DNA of 64,000 nucleotides, from the NCBI GenBank assembly GCA_947090755.1, contig CAMUPF010000002.1, positions 1-64,000 on the forward strand, given 5' to 3'. The notes under the pieces are model-generated. The model did not search any database. It worked only from the letters and a program-made list of their open reading frames with translations, and had not been told where the DNA came from. Each line of letters begins with the position of its first letter. Position 1 is the stretch's first letter. A program made the translations under genes and the position numbers. Below, one piece after another: positions 46,592 through 55,942 of this stretch. The stretch is from an uncultured Candidatus Melainabacteria bacterium. Lineage in GTDB: Bacteria; Cyanobacteriota; Vampirovibrionia; Gastranaerophilales; Gastranaerophilaceae.

Positions 46592-48544
46592 TTAGTGCAT
46601 TGCAAGGATTTTTAAGGCTTCTTGCTCTGCGTTGATTGAACGTTGCATTGCGTCATTTGCAGGGTCAATATTCGGCAATTGAGTTTGAACGCCAACCGGT
46701 GACGGGATATAGGTTCTTACCGGTTCCTGTCTTTTAGGTTGTTCTGATTGTTGGGTATTACCGTTTTGAGATTGTTTATAACGTTTAAGCATATCCATTT
46801 TAGGCGCATTTGCGTTTGCCTGAACATTTTGCTGATGTTGCGCAATCGCTTGTTGCCTTTGAAGTGCGTCCTGCCTTAATCTTGCAAGTTGTGCATTTAC
46901 ATTTTCAGAGCTTACTGCTTTTGTTTCTTCTTCCTCATCGTCAAGGACCGAATGTTTTGGTTTACCAAAAATCAAATTGGAAGCTTTGGTTACGGTTGTT
47001 GCAACAAACGGCATTAATGCAAACATTGCAAGACCGAATCTTAAAGGATAACCCGCTGCGTTCTTAGACCAGTAACCGAGTTTTCTTGCGAAATTGAAAT
47101 TACTGCCCTTTTTGATATATGGATGAATTTTTTCGTTACCAATGTTTACTAATTGACCGATTTTCTTAAACATTTTTGTAAAGAAGCCGTTTTTAGTATT
47201 ACCTTGAAGCAGGTCAGTTAATTGTTTTTTAGCGGCTTTGTATTCAGCCTTAGAAGCGAAGCCGCCGGATTTTGCTTTAGCGTTGAACGCTTCAAGTTCC
47301 GCTCTAAAATTAGCGACCTGATCAGGTGTCATGCCGGCATATTTCATACCGCCGGCTCTATGCATCATCATAATCGCAAGAGGAGCCGCAAAAACGAATG
47401 AAAAGTCGTTTACGTTATGTTCAATAAATGTTTGAGCCTTATCCTTAACCCCGTCAGCTTTCAAGGTTGAAACAAGTGCTTGCGCAAGAATTCCGGCCTG
47501 CATAATAGCAACCATTTTACCACCGGCGAATCTGTTTGTCATACCTTCTAAAACCCAGCCTAAACTTTTAGAAAGCCCGCGGCCAAGCGCTGTTTTATGA
47601 GGGTTTTTCAAAATTAATTCATACTTATTCGCGAGTTCTTTGAAGGTTACATCACGGCGGAATAAAAGTTTTCTCAAGCGGCCCAATTTACCTTCTCCGA
47701 CACATCTGTTGATTTTCATATTCGGATCAGCATTTTTTAACGCTTTAAAGATTTCATCTGAATGCTCAAGGAATTTGTTTCCTGCTGCGATTCTTTCATA
47801 TTGTGCAACATCATTAAAGCCTAAAGCTTTAATCTTAGCGGCTTTCAATGAATCAGCGTCAGTAACACCGAAAAGTTTAAATTCTTCTGCTTCAAGTAAT
47901 GCCAATCTTTCAGCTTTTTTCTTGCCTTTAAGTGTGTCTTTAAGTTTTTTAATGGCATCTTTTTTCATACCATAACGTTCAAGTTGGTCTGCAACTTCTG
48001 ATTTTTCAAGGAAAGAAGGAAGCAATGTATCGATTTCGGCGTTATGCCAGCCAAGCAAACCTTTTGCCTGAGTAATAACCATTTTATTTTCAGGGGTAGT
48101 CGGTGTTGTTGCAATAGCAGTCAACACTTTATTTTTAGCAATAATTTTTTCCTTGATAAACTTTTTAGAGTTGCTCAAAAAACTATGCAGCCCCTTACCG
48201 GCTTCGGAGTTGGCGAACGAACTGTTTGTATATGCGTTGCTGACTCTATCGCCCCACGCACCCAACTTTCCGAACGGAGTTTCCATATATTCTTTATTAC
48301 ATAATTTATTGTTAAAATGGTCCATTCCTTTGCAGATACCGAGCCATGCGGCTAAACCTGCCGGAAAAACAACCCAGTCATAGTTAAGTTTTTGTGCTCT
48401 TTTAGACACATAAGAGTCCTGTACACCTTGCATAGCAGGTGCATAAACCTGTTGTCCGCCCTGAGAAAGCGGTACAGATTGAGCGCTAAACGGCACATTA
48501 TTTCTATATTTTATTTCTGTAGTATTAATCATACCTATTACCAA
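46592..48544 (-). CDS. Large lineage-specific membrane-associated protein
   Basis: 650 residues from a TTG at 48544 preceded by GAAGG at 9 bases; an in-frame ATG at 48532 has no SD. Possible hydrophobic segments lie at about 53-68, 345-365, 380-395 and 500-525. Between them are Lys/Ala/Leu-rich helical regions (about 150-310). The C-terminal 110 residues are rich in Gln, Asn, Pro and Arg and probably disordered. It resembles the proteins at 12070-13159 in style. Function unknown. Confidence 0.75.
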   Translation of the reverse strand: MVIGMINTTEIKYRNNVPFSAQSVPLSQGGQQVYAPAMQGVQDSYVSKRAQKLNYDWVVFPAGLAAWLGICKGMDHFNNKLCNKEYMETPFGKLGAWGDRVSNAYTNSSFANSEAGKGLHSFLSNSKKFIKEKIIAKNKVLTAIATTPTTPENKMVITQAKGLLGWHNAEIDTLLPSFLEKSEVADQLERYGMKKDAIKKLKDTLKGKKKAERLALLEAEEFKLFGVTDADSLKAAKIKALGFNDVAQYERIAAGNKFLEHSDEIFKALKNADPNMKINRCVGEGKLGRLRKLLFRRDVTFKELANKYELILKNPHKTALGRGLSKSLGWVLEGMTNRFAGGKMVAIMQAGILAQALVSTLKADGVKDKAQTFIEHNVNDFSFVFAAPLAIMMMHRAGGMKYAGMTPDQVANFRAELEAFNAKAKSGGFASKAEYKAAKKQLTDLLQGNTKNGFFTKMFKKIGQLVNIGNEKIHPYIKKGSNFNFARKLGYWSKNAAGYPLRFGLAMFALMPFVATTVTKASNLIFGKPKHSVLDDEEEETKAVSSENVNAQLARLRQDALQRQQAIAQHQQNVQANANAPKMDMLKRYKQSQNGNTQQSEQPKRQEPVRTYIPSPVGVQTQLPNIDPANDAMQRSINAEQEALKILAMH

Positions 48545-48703
48545 TACAATAAACCTTCATATAAATAAACGTAATTTCCGTGTGAAAATTGCCTTTTTCA
48601 CCCCTTTGTAACGAAATGTAACAAAGAAAGCCTTTTGTGAAATCCGACCGGTGATATATACTTTATATATATACCCAACGTTAATGAGAGAGAGGTAAAG
48701 CAA

Positions 48704-48874
48704 ATGGCTTTAAAGAATTTGAATAGTATTGATGACAAATTGAAAGAGATGTATAGCAATCAGGTTACAACATCTGAATCAGCAGCCCAGCCATTTGTAG
48801 ATAGGTCGGAGGTATTATTTGCCCAGATGAATTTCATCGCAATGGCAAATAGAGAACGGCTAAATTTACTCTAG
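48704..48874 (+). CDS. Small hypothetical protein with strong SD
   Basis: 56 residues (MALKNLNSIDDKLKEM... RERLNLL). GAGAGAGG sits about 8 bases before the ATG. Helical and soluble by composition. It is divergent from the 650-residue gene, with TATATA-type -10 boxes between them. Its 3' UTR of about 150 bases holds three hairpins ending in a terminator. No family recognised. Confidence 0.6.
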   Translation: MALKNLNSIDDKLKEMYSNQVTTSESAAQPFVDRSEVLFAQMNFIAMANRERLNLL

Positions 48875-48886
48875 TAAAGATTTCCC

Positions 48887-48945
48887 CCTGCGTTAGCAGG
48901 AGTCAATGTCCGGATTTGGCGGCGGGAGCCGGCAAACTGAGGACA
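48887..48945 (+). ncRNA. Structured 3' UTR, possible small RNA
   Basis: Hairpin CCTGC-GTTA-GCAGG (48887-48900), then a nested element TGTCC/GGACA (48907-48911, 48941-48945) enclosing TTTG/CAAA and GGC-GGGA-GCC. With the terminator at 49001 this could release a 3'-UTR-derived RNA. No known family recognised. Confidence 0.35.
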
Positions 48946-49000
48946 GAACTCATTTTCCCAATATATTTTTTCCCAATTTAATTTTCCCCTACAATTTTAC

Positions 49001-49025
49001 ACCTGACGCAAGTCAGGTTTTTTTT
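49001..49025 (+). terminator. Terminator after the 56-residue gene
   Basis: ACCTGAC, loop GCAA, GTCAGGT, then eight T. Confidence 0.92.
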
Positions 49026-49051
49026 GCGGGAAAGAATTTCATGCAGGTCAG

Positions 49052-49072
49052 ATCCTGAATCAAGTTCAGGAT
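49052..49072. repeat. Palindromic element ATCCTGAA-TCAAG-TTCAGGAT
   Basis: Perfect 8-bp arms with a 5-base centre, just before the end of the CNNM gene. Closely similar palindromes occur as scattered repeats in many bacterial genomes. On the minus strand it lies right after the stop at 49085 and may protect the mRNA end. Confidence 0.6.
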
Positions 49073-49084
49073 GACAGTTAAAAT

Positions 49085-50431
49085 TTACTCTTCAACTTCT
49101 TCTTTTTTAATTCTTTTCACAACGAGCATCGCGATACGTGCGCCGTCTGTTTCTTTTACGATAAACAACAGGTCATTGAATTCTGCTCTGTCGCCTTCTT
49201 CTGCGATACGGCCCAGAAGTTTTACGACCAGACCTGCAACTGTGTCGATGTCCTCATCGTAATCTTCAATATCCTTGTCTTTAAGTTCAAAATACTCGCA
49301 GAAATCATCAAGGCGCATCATAGCGTCAACGAGGAAGGTATCCTCACCGACTTTTTTAATTTCAAACTCTTCTTCTTCATCAAATTCATCCTGAACATCA
49401 CCGAAAATTTCTTCCAGTAAGTCCTCAAGGGTAATAAGACCGGATGTTCCGCCGAATTCGTCGACAACGATAGCAATTTGCGCTTTACGTTTTTTGAATT
49501 CAAGCACAAGATTATCCATTGTAATCGTTTCCGGTACAAGCAATATCGGACGGATAAGCTTTTCCATAGAAACTTCAGATTCTTCAATCGAATTAGCGTA
49601 TAAATCTTTTACATGGATGAACCCGAGAATATGGTCAATATTATCCTGTTCGTACACCGGATAACGGGTATACTGGTTTTCAGCCGCGAACTGATAAACT
49701 TCATTCATAGACATATCGCTTGAAATACAAGCCATATCCGTACGTGGAACCATTACCTGCTTTGCAGTCAAATCAGAAAATTTAACGACATTATGAAGCA
49801 TATCTTTTTCTGTTTCGTTAAGCATACCGCCGTCATAACTGTCGTTAATCAGCATATCAATTTCTTCCATAGAGTGTACGAGCCCGCCTGCTTTAACATG
49901 GTCAATTTTAAATATTTTAAGTATAAGCGAACCTGTTTTTGTCAATAACCATACAAACGGTTTGCAAATCCAAATCATTGCACGCATAGATTTAGCGGTT
50001 CCGAGCGAAATTTTTTCAGGATACTGAAGCGCAAGGCATTTAGGCACCTGTTCACCGATTAATACATGCAGGAAGGTAATTACAAGGAACACAACGACAG
50101 TTGAAATCGTATGTGCTGCAACTGTTTGAACGCCTTGCGGAAGTATATCAAATACCGGAACAAGCATTTTTGCAATAGTAGGTTCGCCGACCCAACCAAT
50201 GCCGATACTTGCAACCGTGACACCAACCTGAACCGCAGCAATAAATTCGTCTAAATCCTTAAGAGTTTCCAGCGCAAGTTTAGCGTCGAAGTTTCCTTCT
50301 TCATTCAACTCTTCCATTCTTGTTTTTCGGACTTTAACAAAAGCAAATTCCGCTGCGACAAAATAACCGTTCAAAAGCAGTAACACCGCAATAATAACCC
50401 AGTTAATTAATATCTCGCTTATATCTATCAT
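49085..50431 (-). CDS. CNNM/CorC (HlyC) family membrane protein with CBS pair
   Basis: 448 residues. N-terminal DUF21 domain with about four membrane helices (1-190), a tandem CBS module (about 205-335, with VMVPRTDMACISSD and VDEFGGTSGLITLEDLLEEIFG), and a C-terminal CorC_HlyC domain (about 350-440). Family members are linked to magnesium or cobalt export and to stress tolerance. SD GAGGAAA. The C-terminus is Glu- and Lys-rich. Confidence 0.92.
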   Translation of the reverse strand: MIDISEILINWVIIAVLLLLNGYFVAAEFAFVKVRKTRMEELNEEGNFDAKLALETLKDLDEFIAAVQVGVTVASIGIGWVGEPTIAKMLVPVFDILPQGVQTVAAHTISTVVVFLVITFLHVLIGEQVPKCLALQYPEKISLGTAKSMRAMIWICKPFVWLLTKTGSLILKIFKIDHVKAGGLVHSMEEIDMLINDSYDGGMLNETEKDMLHNVVKFSDLTAKQVMVPRTDMACISSDMSMNEVYQFAAENQYTRYPVYEQDNIDHILGFIHVKDLYANSIEESEVSMEKLIRPILLVPETITMDNLVLEFKKRKAQIAIVVDEFGGTSGLITLEDLLEEIFGDVQDEFDEEEEFEIKKVGEDTFLVDAMMRLDDFCEYFELKDKDIEDYDEDIDTVAGLVVKLLGRIAEEGDRAEFNDLLFIVKETDGARIAMLVVKRIKKEEVEE

Positions 50432-50485
50432 TCAAATTTCCTCTATCATAATAATTATATATATAAATCCAACAAATGCAAGTTC

Positions 50486-51301
50486 TTACAGGTCAAATTC
50501 CCGCAACTGGGTGAATACCATAGGTAGAAAATTCTTAGAACTTACAACTTCAATGACTTTATAATAGTGAGGTTCCTCAGCAAATGCAGGGGTCGCAACA
50601 TGATAAACACCATTACGCATTTCCTCCCCATTAGTATGGTAGTGGCCTGCAACAACTGCAACAACATTTTCGTGCTTATCTAAAATCTCAAGGTATTCAT
50701 CAGCCTTGTAGGTTTTGTGTGAATTCATTTTCCGCGGTTCCACAAGCGGGAAGTGCTGTAAAATTATTACAGGATGCTTGCTGTTTTTAGTTAAAACTTT
50801 ATCAACCCATTCAAGGGTATCTTTCTTATAGTAGCCGTTAGGCCCCGGAATAACCTGCTTTGCACCGTCAACAATCACAAAAACAATTCCGTTTTTCTTA
50901 AACACATAATTAGGCTTCCACGCAGGATAAAACCAGTTATGGGAACGAATTATATCAAGGTATTTAGCTTTATCAACCTTAGAATTTTTAGAAACATCGT
51001 GGTTTCCGATTACAAAATACGTCGGGGCTTTAATCTTGCCTGCATAGTGTAGAAAACCGTGCAATGCCTTTGCATCAGGTGAATCTATATTATCACCGGT
51101 AAAGACAACAAAATCCACGCCGTCTATTTTATTTATTTCTTTTGCGAGTGATTTCATACGCGCGTCGACGTCATCATTTCCATAAAAATAATGAACATCC
51201 GTAACCTGAACAAACTTTACCGTCTTACTCTTTGCAAACGCTGCCTGCGAACAGGTTAAAAACGAAACAAGCATAAATATTATTGATAAAATTTTGCGCA
51301 T
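50486..51301 (-). CDS. Secreted calcineurin-like metallophosphoesterase
   Basis: 271 residues from the ATG at 51301 (SD GGAG); an open frame further upstream is antisense to rqcP and rejected. Signal peptide MRKILSIIFMLVSFLTCSQAAFA. Metal-binding motifs in order: DVH, FTGDN, GNHD, then QHFPL and GHYHTNG. It should hydrolyse phosphate mono- or diesters in the periplasm. Substrate unknown. Divergent from rqcP across a 58-base promoter region with a TGC-TATAAT box on this strand. Confidence 0.9.
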   Translation of the reverse strand: MRKILSIIFMLVSFLTCSQAAFAKSKTVKFVQVTDVHYFYGNDDVDARMKSLAKEINKIDGVDFVVFTGDNIDSPDAKALHGFLHYAGKIKAPTYFVIGNHDVSKNSKVDKAKYLDIIRSHNWFYPAWKPNYVFKKNGIVFVIVDGAKQVIPGPNGYYKKDTLEWVDKVLTKNSKHPVIILQHFPLVEPRKMNSHKTYKADEYLEILDKHENVVAVVAGHYHTNGEEMRNGVYHVATPAFAEEPHYYKVIEVVSSKNFLPMVFTQLREFDL

Positions 51302-51343
51302 AAAATCTCCGTTAGATTTATTATAGCATAAAATTTTATTGTG

Positions 51344-51352
51344 TGATAAAAT
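51344..51352 (+). promoter_or_regulatory. Extended -10 promoter of rqcP, leaderless
   Basis: TGA-TAAAAT, then 7 bases to the ATG at 51360. No SD and no clear -35 box. Confidence 0.55.
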
Positions 51353-51359
51353 ATGTATT

Positions 51360-51608
51360 ATGAGATTAGACAAGTTTTTAAAAGTATCAAGACTGATTAA
51401 ACGCCGGACAGTGGCAAATGAGGTTTCCGACACAGGACGGGTCTTTGTGAACGGAAACAGCGCAAAACCAGCAAAACAATTAAAAGCTGGCGACATTATC
51501 CGGATTGAATACGCAAACCGCGCACTTGAAGTCCGCGTTCTGGTAGTTCCAACCGGCAACGTAAGCGTTCAGGAGTCTTCGACTTTATACGAAATAATTA
51601 GTGAATAA
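51360..51608 (+). CDS. rqcP: S4-domain RNA-binding protein RqcP
   Basis: 82 residues, one S4 domain (MRLDKFLKVSRLIKRRTVANE, VFVNG, KPAKQLKAGDIIRI), closely like B. subtilis YabO/RqcP. RqcP works with RqcH to add Ala tails to stalled chains on large ribosomal subunits. The ATG at 51360 is used rather than the in-frame TTG at 51339, which lies upstream of the -10 box. Followed 10 bases later by the M49-like peptidase gene. Confidence 0.88.
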   Translation: MRLDKFLKVSRLIKRRTVANEVSDTGRVFVNGNSAKPAKQLKAGDIIRIEYANRALEVRVLVVPTGNVSVQESSTLYEIISE

Positions 51609-51618
51609 AGGAGCAATA

Positions 51619-53346
51619 ATGAGAGAGTTTGAATTTAACTTACCTGTGGAGGAACTCGAAAAACGTACCCACAAGGATTATTTGGTTACAAAAAAAATGT
51701 TAACGCCTGACGCTAAGGAGTATTTAGAACTCGCTGACGGTGACAAAGAGGCGCTTAAACACCTTGTTAAAGCCGCTTATATTCTAGAAAAAATCAATAT
51801 GCAGATTGACTGCCACGAAAACCTTGAGTTTAAAGCGTTTTTAGAACGTGAAATTAAAAAAGGCAACAGACAGGCAAAATTAACAAAGATTCTTTTTGAC
51901 GCACAAAAAGGCATCAATGCAATAGACAACATGTCAACAATTATCAACCTTGCAAAAGGCATTGAAACAAAGGCTGGAAAAGGCGTTTATCCAAATGACC
52001 TTTCAAAAGAAGAATTCCACTCAATATTATCAAGAATGCTTGATAGCGGCGAAGTTGAAGCGGTTAGAAAGATTTTAACCCAGCGCTCAGTAGTCGAGCG
52101 CGACGGCGTGAACCTTATCGGAATTGATTACATTGATAAGTGGGCGCAAGATTTTGCGCTTATGGCCGATGAACTTGAAAAAGCCGCTGAAACTTCAACA
52201 AACGCAGACTTCAACGAATACCTTAAACTTCAAGCCGCAGCATTAAGAAAAGCAGACCCTATGCTTGATGCTTACGCCGACAAAAAATGGGCAACACTTC
52301 AAGACACGCCTCTTGAATTTACCATCACCCGAGAAAACTACGAAGACGAAATGACAGGCACAATCGTTGAAAACGCAGAACTCAGCGAAAAATTAAAAGC
52401 ACACGGAATTTCACCGATTCCAAAAGATTTCCTCGGCGGACGCGTCGGAATAGTCAATAAAAAAGGCACTGAAGCATTAATGGCCATCAAACAATACCTT
52501 CCGACCTTAGCGCAAAATATGCCTTACAACAACGAATACACCCAAAACATTTCAACATCAGGCGACGCCAAACAAACAATGGTCGACGTTGACTTAGTTG
52601 CCGTAACCGGCGATGTCGGAGAGTTTCGCGGCGGCATAACCTTAGCCGAAAACCTTCCGAACGACGACAAACTCTCACTCACAATCGGCGGCGGCAGAAG
52701 AAATGTTTATCACCGTCAAATCAGATTTATCTCTGATATGAAAAAATTGCAGGAAAGACTTGACGAAATCCTCGACAAAGACCAACACCAATTCTACCTT
52801 GACGAGGCAGACCACTGGTTCACAATCGGCCACGAAAACGCACACTCTCTCGGCCCGCGCGAAGGCAGCGAAAAACTCGGCAAATACCGAAACATAATAG
52901 AAGAAAACAAAGCGGATATGGGTTCTTTAGCGTTCGTTGACCTGTTGACAGAACTCGGGATGTACACGGAAGAACAGCGCAAACAAATTATCGTAACAAC
53001 AATCGCTGATAACTTCCTGAAATCTAAACCAACCCTGAGTCAAGCGCACCGCGTAAGAACCGTAATGCAAAACAAATACTTTGCAGAACGCGGCGCTTAT
53101 GACCTTACAGCGGACGGCAAAATCCACGTAAATATTGACAAAGTTGTTCCAATCGCCAAAGAAATGCTCTCCGAAATCGTCAGAATTCAAATCGACGGCG
53201 ATTTTGCCAGAGCCGAACAATACGTGACGGATAACTTTGTCTGGACAGAAAACATGGAAATCATCGCGAAGAAACTTCAAAAAATCAACAAAACCCTCAA
53301 CGGTCAGGTTGAATCAAAACTTGCAGAAAAGTTATTAAATGAATAA
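51619..53346 (+). CDS. M49 (dipeptidyl peptidase III)-like metallopeptidase
   Basis: 575 residues from the ATG at 51619 (SD AAAGGAG). The zinc site is visible as HENAH (405-409) and a downstream Glu in IIEENKADMG (E428/E429), the M49 pattern. Bacterial members may have HExxH instead of the HExxxH of the mammalian enzyme. The N-terminal 230 residues are helical. No signal peptide, so likely cytoplasmic peptide turnover. Downstream of rqcP, suggesting a joint role in disposing of faulty peptides, which is inference. Ends at a terminator. Confidence 0.8.
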   Translation: MREFEFNLPVEELEKRTHKDYLVTKKMLTPDAKEYLELADGDKEALKHLVKAAYILEKINMQIDCHENLEFKAFLEREIKKGNRQAKLTKILFDAQKGINAIDNMSTIINLAKGIETKAGKGVYPNDLSKEEFHSILSRMLDSGEVEAVRKILTQRSVVERDGVNLIGIDYIDKWAQDFALMADELEKAAETSTNADFNEYLKLQAAALRKADPMLDAYADKKWATLQDTPLEFTITRENYEDEMTGTIVENAELSEKLKAHGISPIPKDFLGGRVGIVNKKGTEALMAIKQYLPTLAQNMPYNNEYTQNISTSGDAKQTMVDVDLVAVTGDVGEFRGGITLAENLPNDDKLSLTIGGGRRNVYHRQIRFISDMKKLQERLDEILDKDQHQFYLDEADHWFTIGHENAHSLGPREGSEKLGKYRNIIEENKADMGSLAFVDLLTELGMYTEEQRKQIIVTTIADNFLKSKPTLSQAHRVRTVMQNKYFAERGAYDLTADGKIHVNIDKVVPIAKEMLSEIVRIQIDGDFARAEQYVTDNFVWTENMEIIAKKLQKINKTLNGQVESKLAEKLLNE

Positions 53347-53355
53347 ATAATTTAT

Positions 53356-53387
53356 AAGCTCCGATATAAAAGAATCGGGGCTTTTTT
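53356..53387 (+). terminator. Terminator after the M49-like gene
   Basis: AAGCTCCGAT, 8-base loop, ATCGGGGCTT (one G-U), then TTTTT. Confidence 0.88.
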
Positions 53388-53541
53388 AAAAGCAGTACTT
53401 CGCCGCCTGTTTGGCAAACGCGGTTTGCCAATCCGCGTACCTCTCACAAACGATACTCAATCGTTTGTTCGGCAGAGTGCTGTCTAAAACGCCACTCAAA
53501 ATTCTCGCTCACGTTCCTTATCGCGAGAATTTCTCGGACAC
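53388..53541 (+). repeat. Dispersed intergenic repeat, copy 2
   Basis: Same element as 11836-11965. This copy has an extra piece (about 53450-53480) with its own hairpin AAACGAT/ATCGTTT in the middle, and lacks the duplicated GATTGGCAAACGCGG. It fills the gap between the M49-like gene and the convergent PRTase-like gene. Confidence 0.75.
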
Positions 53542-54713
53542 TAAACTTTTGAATGGTGAACCGCTTTTAGAAGTCCGCGGGCATTCAGACCGTCAAGGAT
53601 TCTGAAGTTCAGAAGGTTTCTAAAGTCGAACATCGTAGGCGTAAAGTGCGACATAATCTTTTTAGGTCCTTTTGATTCCGCTATCATTGCTTTTAATTTT
53701 TTAGGGTCTTTAATCAAACCAGTTTTAAAGCGACTCGGATTATAAATCGGCCACATACCGTGCGGGTAATATGTCGAACGGCATTCATTTGTGTTCTGGT
53801 TCAAGAGCATTTCACGGAACATACCATAGTGCATATCATAAAATTCCTGCCTGATGTTATCGCTGTATGGCTGCAAAATCTTCGGCATTGGAACACGCGG
53901 TTCTGAATATGTGTCCGCATACGGATTCAATACCTCCATATAATCCATTGAGCCTATACCAACTATCTGTATAGCTTTTGAAAATTTCTCAAGGATTCCG
54001 AGTTCATCTGCGTAACGGCCCATTACATCCAGAAATGAGCACGCACCCTTGCCACTGCAAATATAATCAGTTATAACCGTCTTTTTGCCTGTTTTTTCCA
54101 TATTATCAACTATTGTTTGAGGATCGGCCTTTATCCGTTTTAAATATTTTCTGTAGGCAATTTCTTCTTTCTCAGTCGGCGCAACACTTTCTATCCTGAC
54201 CATCCCTTCCCTGTAATCAGGGCGGTGCCAGAAGCCTGAAAATGCCACAAATTTATAATCATTTATACCGCCTTCTGTCCACAATGATGCATTAAGAAAC
54301 CATTTCGGACTCCGGCCAAGACAAATTATCGGCTGGTCTTTATATTTAGAATATATTTTAGATGTTTTAATAAATTCATCCATTAAAGTTTCATGTTGAA
54401 GAGGCATTCTTGTATCTTTAGAGTCAAAAAGTTCTCCAACATTCAAATTTTTATCAAAATTTTTATATCTTAAACGCATTCTTTTTTTTGCCGCTGGTTG
54501 CATGCACATATATTCTTCATAATCTATATGCGGAACAGTTCTATTAGGGTCGAAAAATTCGCCGAAATGAATACTCGCGCCATAACGAAAACCCGCAGGG
54601 GCAACGGCATAATTATGACTATCAGAAATGCCGTCGCCAGACTGTTTAGATACACGAAAACCTTGACGTGAATTATATAAAAGATTATTAGTTTGAATAC
54701 AAGATATGCGCAT
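53541..54713 (-). CDS. Uncharacterised protein with phosphoribosyltransferase-like motifs
   Basis: 390 residues. Residues 1-110 are polar and unrecognised. ICLGRSPKWFL (about 128-138) and VITDYICSGKGACSFLD (about 213-229) resemble the pyrophosphate and PRPP loops of type I phosphoribosyltransferases. The remaining 150 residues are aromatic-rich. SD AGGAG. No signal peptide. The 3' end abuts the dispersed repeat. Function unknown; a nucleotide-modifying role would fit but is inference. Confidence 0.65.
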   Translation of the reverse strand: MRISCIQTNNLLYNSRQGFRVSKQSGDGISDSHNYAVAPAGFRYGASIHFGEFFDPNRTVPHIDYEEYMCMQPAAKKRMRLRYKNFDKNLNVGELFDSKDTRMPLQHETLMDEFIKTSKIYSKYKDQPIICLGRSPKWFLNASLWTEGGINDYKFVAFSGFWHRPDYREGMVRIESVAPTEKEEIAYRKYLKRIKADPQTIVDNMEKTGKKTVITDYICSGKGACSFLDVMGRYADELGILEKFSKAIQIVGIGSMDYMEVLNPYADTYSEPRVPMPKILQPYSDNIRQEFYDMHYGMFREMLLNQNTNECRSTYYPHGMWPIYNPSRFKTGLIKDPKKLKAMIAESKGPKKIMSHFTPTMFDFRNLLNFRILDGLNARGLLKAVHHSKV

Positions 54714-54768
54714 AACAACTCCTATTTTAGTGAATTGTTCATGTTAAAACCGCGCATAAATTTTTTTG

Positions 54769-55518
54769 CTATTTATTATTTACACCATAGCCAAAAAGCG
54801 CGAAATCGTATTTTATCGGGTCCTGAGGGTCAAGTGTTCGCAAAAAAGCGGTTAATTCCTCAACAGATTTTTTATCATTAGCGTTGCGTTTTAGAATCCC
54901 CAGTTCCCGTGATATTCTCGCTACATGCACATCCATCGGAATCCGTAAATCTGCAGGGGACATGAATTTCCATACGCCCAAATCAACCACAGACTTTCTG
55001 ACCATCCACCGTAAATACATCCACATACGCTTCATCGCACCGCCTTTTGCAGGGTTCGGGATAGCAAAATAAAAACCGTCACCGGCTTTTTCGCCGGCAT
55101 TTTCATAAAAATAATCGGTTACATACTGCATTAAATCTTCTGTTTGTACTGCGCGGCTAAAAAGTCCCGCAAGCCCGCCGTCTTCAAGATAAAGCCTATG
55201 CAAGGCCTCCAAAACCGCAACGATATCCTCTTCTTTCATAAAACGGTAGTTGAATCCGTTTAATTCAAACTTGCCGGCCATAATATACTGATAAGGCCCA
55301 TCAGGCATCATCGCAAACAATTGATTAAGTTTCCCGATAAAAGCCTTACGGTTTCCGTAGGCAAAAATTGACGCAATAAATCCTGCGATTTCAACATCCT
55401 CGGCCTTTTTATAGTGGTGAGGGAATTGAACCGGATCATCCTTGATAAACTCCTCTGTTTCATAACGCAACGCCAATTCATCCATCAACGTTTTTATATC
55501 CAAGTCAGTTTTAAGCAT
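54769..55518 (-). CDS. TIGR02757 (DUF2400) family protein
   Basis: 249 residues. Shows the family hallmarks FIASIFAYGNRKAFI, NPAKGGAMKRMWMYLRWMVRKSVVDLGVW and DVHVARISRELGI. The C-terminal half resembles helix-hairpin-helix DNA glycosylases, but no biochemical role is established. Overlaps the end of tadA by 8 bases. Confidence 0.88.
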   Translation of the reverse strand: MLKTDLDIKTLMDELALRYETEEFIKDDPVQFPHHYKKAEDVEIAGFIASIFAYGNRKAFIGKLNQLFAMMPDGPYQYIMAGKFELNGFNYRFMKEEDIVAVLEALHRLYLEDGGLAGLFSRAVQTEDLMQYVTDYFYENAGEKAGDGFYFAIPNPAKGGAMKRMWMYLRWMVRKSVVDLGVWKFMSPADLRIPMDVHVARISRELGILKRNANDKKSVEELTAFLRTLDPQDPIKYDFALFGYGVNNK

Positions 55519-55942
55519 TTTTCCCTCTCAATCCGGCAAAATAATCTTCTAATATTTTATTACATTCATCCTCCATAATCCCGCCATAAACTTTGAGACC
55601 GGAATTAAGGAGTTTGCGCAAATCAATTACAGAGCCAAGCGCCCCGTAGTTTTTATCAAACGAACCGAAATAAACCGTACTTATTCGCGCCTGAATTATC
55701 GCCCAAGCACACATAGGGCAAGGTTCAAGGTTGACATAAAGCTCACACCCGTCAAGCCGCCAGCTGCCAAGTTTCTCTTCCGCTGCACGGATAGCAAGGA
55801 TTTCTGCGTGCGCAGTAACATCATTAACGCTTTCCTTTGTATTATGCGCATTTGCAATTACTTTGCCGCCCTTTACAATAATAGCAGCAACCGGAATCTC
55901 TGAACTTTGCAGGGCTGCAACAATATCAAGAACGCGCTGCAT
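55511..55942 (-). CDS. tadA: tRNA-specific adenosine deaminase
   Basis: 143 residues. Zinc and proton-shuttle motifs HAEILAI and EPCPMCAWAI. Converts A34 to inosine in tRNA-Arg. Starts 17 bases inside the end of the histidine kinase gene, as part of the minus-strand run. Confidence 0.92.
   Translation of the reverse strand: MQRVLDIVAALQSSEIPVAAIIVKGGKVIANAHNTKESVNDVTAHAEILAIRAAEEKLGSWRLDGCELYVNLEPCPMCAWAIIQARISTVYFGSFDKNYGALGSVIDLRKLLNSGLKVYGGIMEDECNKILEDYFAGLRGKNA

Noticed and set aside
48887-48945. A known riboswitch upstream of the CNNM-type ion transporter gene
   Set aside because: The element is on the opposite strand orientation and downstream of that gene, and no known riboswitch core was recognised.
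53411-53605. Plus-strand open frame in the second dispersed repeat
   Set aside because: It consists of repeat hairpins plus antisense sequence of the PRTase-like gene and has no SD.
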